From Paracoccaceae bacterium (GTDB lineage Bacteria > Pseudomonadota > Alphaproteobacteria > Rhodobacterales > Rhodobacteraceae): a stretch of DNA of 7,109 bases. This document shows, in pieces, positions 6,346 to 7,109 of this stretch. The stretch is taken from NCBI GenBank assembly GCA_007134805.1, contig SLKB01000291.1, positions 1-7,109 on the forward strand, given 5' to 3'. A program made the translations under genes and the position numbers. Each line of letters begins with the position of its first letter. Position 1 is the first letter of the stretch. The notes below the pieces were generated by a model. The model was not told the origin of the DNA. It was given only the letters and a program-made list of their open reading frames with translations, and made no database searches.

Positions 6346-6381
6346 TCCCGGCGCGCGGGACGATGCTGTCACAGTGGCAGC
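6346..6381. terminator. Two hairpins at the convergent junction, possible bidirectional terminator
   Basis: Between the converging ends of the corrinoid activator and the lipoprotein gene there are two back-to-back inverted repeats. The first is TCCCG/CGGGA around a 5-nt loop (6346-6360). The second is a 7-bp stem with one G-U pair around a CAG loop (6365-6381). Neither is followed by a T-run on either strand, so termination would be weak or of a non-classical type. The position fits a terminator; the structure alone is not decisive. Confidence 0.35.
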
Positions 6382-6385
6382 CGTG

Positions 6386-6856
6386 TCAGCGCGCGATGGT
6401 GCGCTGAGTCTCGGCCCCGCGCACGATGATCCGCTGCACGCCCGCAAGCCGCTGGGCCGGGATCCGGCGCGCCACATTCACGCGTCGTGTGGGCTCGATA
6501 CCCGTTGCCATCGGGCGTCCGGGATCGCGCACCACGAATTCATAGATGAGGCTGCCATTGACCGGCCGGCCGCGATTGACCGGACGCAACTCTGCATCCC
6601 ACCACCCTTGCGTCGTCGCCTGCCCGCTGGCGCGCAAGAGCGCGCCTTGCGGCGTGGGCAGCACCTCGACCTCGGAGAGCACCGGGATTAGGCTGCGCGA
6701 ATCCGACGCGCTGCGCCAGCCACCCTGAGGAACCAGAGTTTCGGGCGCGGCCCCACGGTTGAACCAGTTGAACGGGTTGACGCGCGAGTCGCGGATGCCC
6801 GAACAGGCCCCCAGCGCCAGCATAATCGCGAGACCCGCAAGCGTCGTCTTCTGCAT
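6386..6856 (-). CDS. Small putative lipoprotein of unknown function
   Basis: This 156-aa protein has a typical lipoprotein signal: MQK, a hydrophobic stretch (LAGLAIMLALG) and the lipobox L15-G16-A17-C18. It should be lipidated on Cys18 and tethered to a membrane on the periplasmic side. Residues after Cys18 are SGIRDSR, so there is no Asp at +2 that would favour inner-membrane retention. NPFNWFNRG follows close behind. The rest is a compact mixed alpha/beta-like domain containing GWRSASDSRSLIPVL, a Trp-Trp pair in TQGWWDAELRP, and YEFVVRDPGRP. I do not recognise a named domain; similar short lipoproteins next to sufE occur in Rhodobacteraceae, as far as I recall. The ATG at 6856 is chosen over an in-frame ATG 28 codons upstream because the signal peptide begins there and GAGGGGAGG precedes it. 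The gene converges with the corrinoid activator and diverges from sufE. No function is assigned. Confidence 0.85.
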   Translation of the reverse strand: MQKTTLAGLAIMLALGACSGIRDSRVNPFNWFNRGAAPETLVPQGGWRSASDSRSLIPVLSEVEVLPTPQGALLRASGQATTQGWWDAELRPVNRGRPVNGSLIYEFVVRDPGRPMATGIEPTRRVNVARRIPAQRLAGVQRIIVRGAETQRTIAR

Positions 6857-6889
6857 CAGGCCTCCCCTCGGCAATACTCCCCGAGAGGC
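6857..6889 (-). promoter_or_regulatory. Leader hairpin covering the lipoprotein ribosome-binding site
   Basis: On the minus strand, GCCTCTCGG (6889-6881) can pair with CCGAG (6871-6867) and AGGC (6863-6860) around a 9-nt loop, with a three-base GGG bulge (6866-6864). The Shine-Dalgarno GAGGGGAGG (6869-6861) falls within the right arm and the bulge, and the stem ends 3 nt before the ATG. If it forms, it would occlude ribosome entry. Nine base pairs, mostly G-C, are plausible, but a GC-rich genome gives such pairings by chance. Confidence 0.35.
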
Positions 6890-7019
6890 GTAGCGCAATA
6901 ATGCGCCGTTGGAAAGTGCCGCGATCCGTTGCGTGGGCAAGCGTATGCCGGCAGGGCTGGTACATCCTGGCCGATAGCCTTACCTGTAGGTCCAGTGACG
7001 CAGCGACAAGGGCGAGGCC
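6890..7019. promoter_or_regulatory. Divergent intergenic region between the lipoprotein gene and sufE
   Basis: Together with the lipoprotein leader, this stretch separates two divergent start codons, so both promoters should lie here. The sufE Shine-Dalgarno AAGGGCGAGG (7008-7017) is clear. I see no confident -35/-10 pair, no Fe-S regulator (IscR/RirA/Irr) box that I can defend, and no small gene. Confidence 0.4.
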
Positions 7020-7109
7020 ATGGCGAGTGAAGCCTTCGAAGAGATAGCCGAAACATTCGAATTTCTTGACGATTGGGAAGACCGCTATCGCCATGTCATC
7101 GACCTTGGC
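7020..7109 (+). CDS. sufE: SufE-family sulfur acceptor for Fe-S cluster assembly (N-terminus only)
   Basis: Only 30 codons are present before the window ends. The translation contains EIAETFEFLDDWEDRYRHVI followed by DLG, which matches the conserved N-terminus of SufE proteins (F-x-FL-x-DWEDRYR-x-(I/V)I-(E/D)LG). SufE takes persulfide sulfur from the cysteine desulfurase SufS, stimulates it, and passes the sulfur to the SufBCD scaffold in the cytoplasm. The catalytic Cys of the family lies further on and is not visible. The start has a strong AAGGGCGAGG Shine-Dalgarno ending 2 nt before the ATG. The gene diverges from the lipoprotein gene. Whether it stands alone or is in a suf operon cannot be seen. 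Confidence 0.88.
   Translation, partial: MASEAFEEIAETFEFLDDWEDRYRHVIDLG

Noticed and set aside
1..7109. CRISPR arrays, tRNA/rRNA genes, insertion sequences or phage integration sites.
   Set aside because: I found no regularly spaced repeats, no transposase or integrase frames, and no tRNA-like cloverleaf; the window is compact ordinary chromosome.

Overview
The window is GC-rich chromosomal DNA (estimated by eye at a little over 60% G+C) that looks like a Rhodobacteraceae/Rhodobacterales alphaproteobacterium. Three things suggest this: the style of the proteins, the SufE-plus-small-lipoprotein arrangement at the right end, and an FNR/FnrL-type box ahead of the stress-protein genes. No mobile element, tRNA, rRNA or CRISPR array is visible. 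All genes have alphaproteobacterial-looking codon use, and most have clear Shine-Dalgarno sequences.

Layout from left to right: (1) on the minus strand, glmU followed by glmS (the latter running off the left edge), separated by 6 bp. Together they supply UDP-N-acetylglucosamine for peptidoglycan and LPS. (2) A ~200 bp divergent control region with a near-perfect FNR box (2761-2774). (3) On the plus strand, three tandem paralogous single-domain universal stress proteins (137, 139 and 138 aa) of the UspF/UspG-like type. (4) After a 97 bp gap without a clear terminator, a 680-aa ASKHA-domain [2Fe-2S] protein of the RACo/RamA (DUF4445) family, which reductively reactivates corrinoid (B12) methyltransferases. 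(5) A convergent junction with two hairpins. (6) On the minus strand, a small lipoprotein of unknown function. (7) A second divergent region, followed by the first 30 codons of a sufE-like gene on the plus strand running off the right edge.

How they may work together: glmU/glmS is an essential housekeeping pair. The plus-strand block looks like a low-oxygen response module, with an FNR-type site ahead of three stress proteins. The corrinoid activator, whose job is electron delivery to inactive cob(II)alamin, lies in line behind them and could be read from the same promoter. That co-regulation is inference. The partner methyltransferase is not in the window. The clearest points for follow-up are the FNR box, the paralogue-specific loss of the N-terminal Asp in the second and third Usp copies, the orphan corrinoid activator, and an RNA hairpin that would cover the lipoprotein ribosome-binding site. 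I see no convincing evidence of a wholly new system; most genes belong to recognised families.
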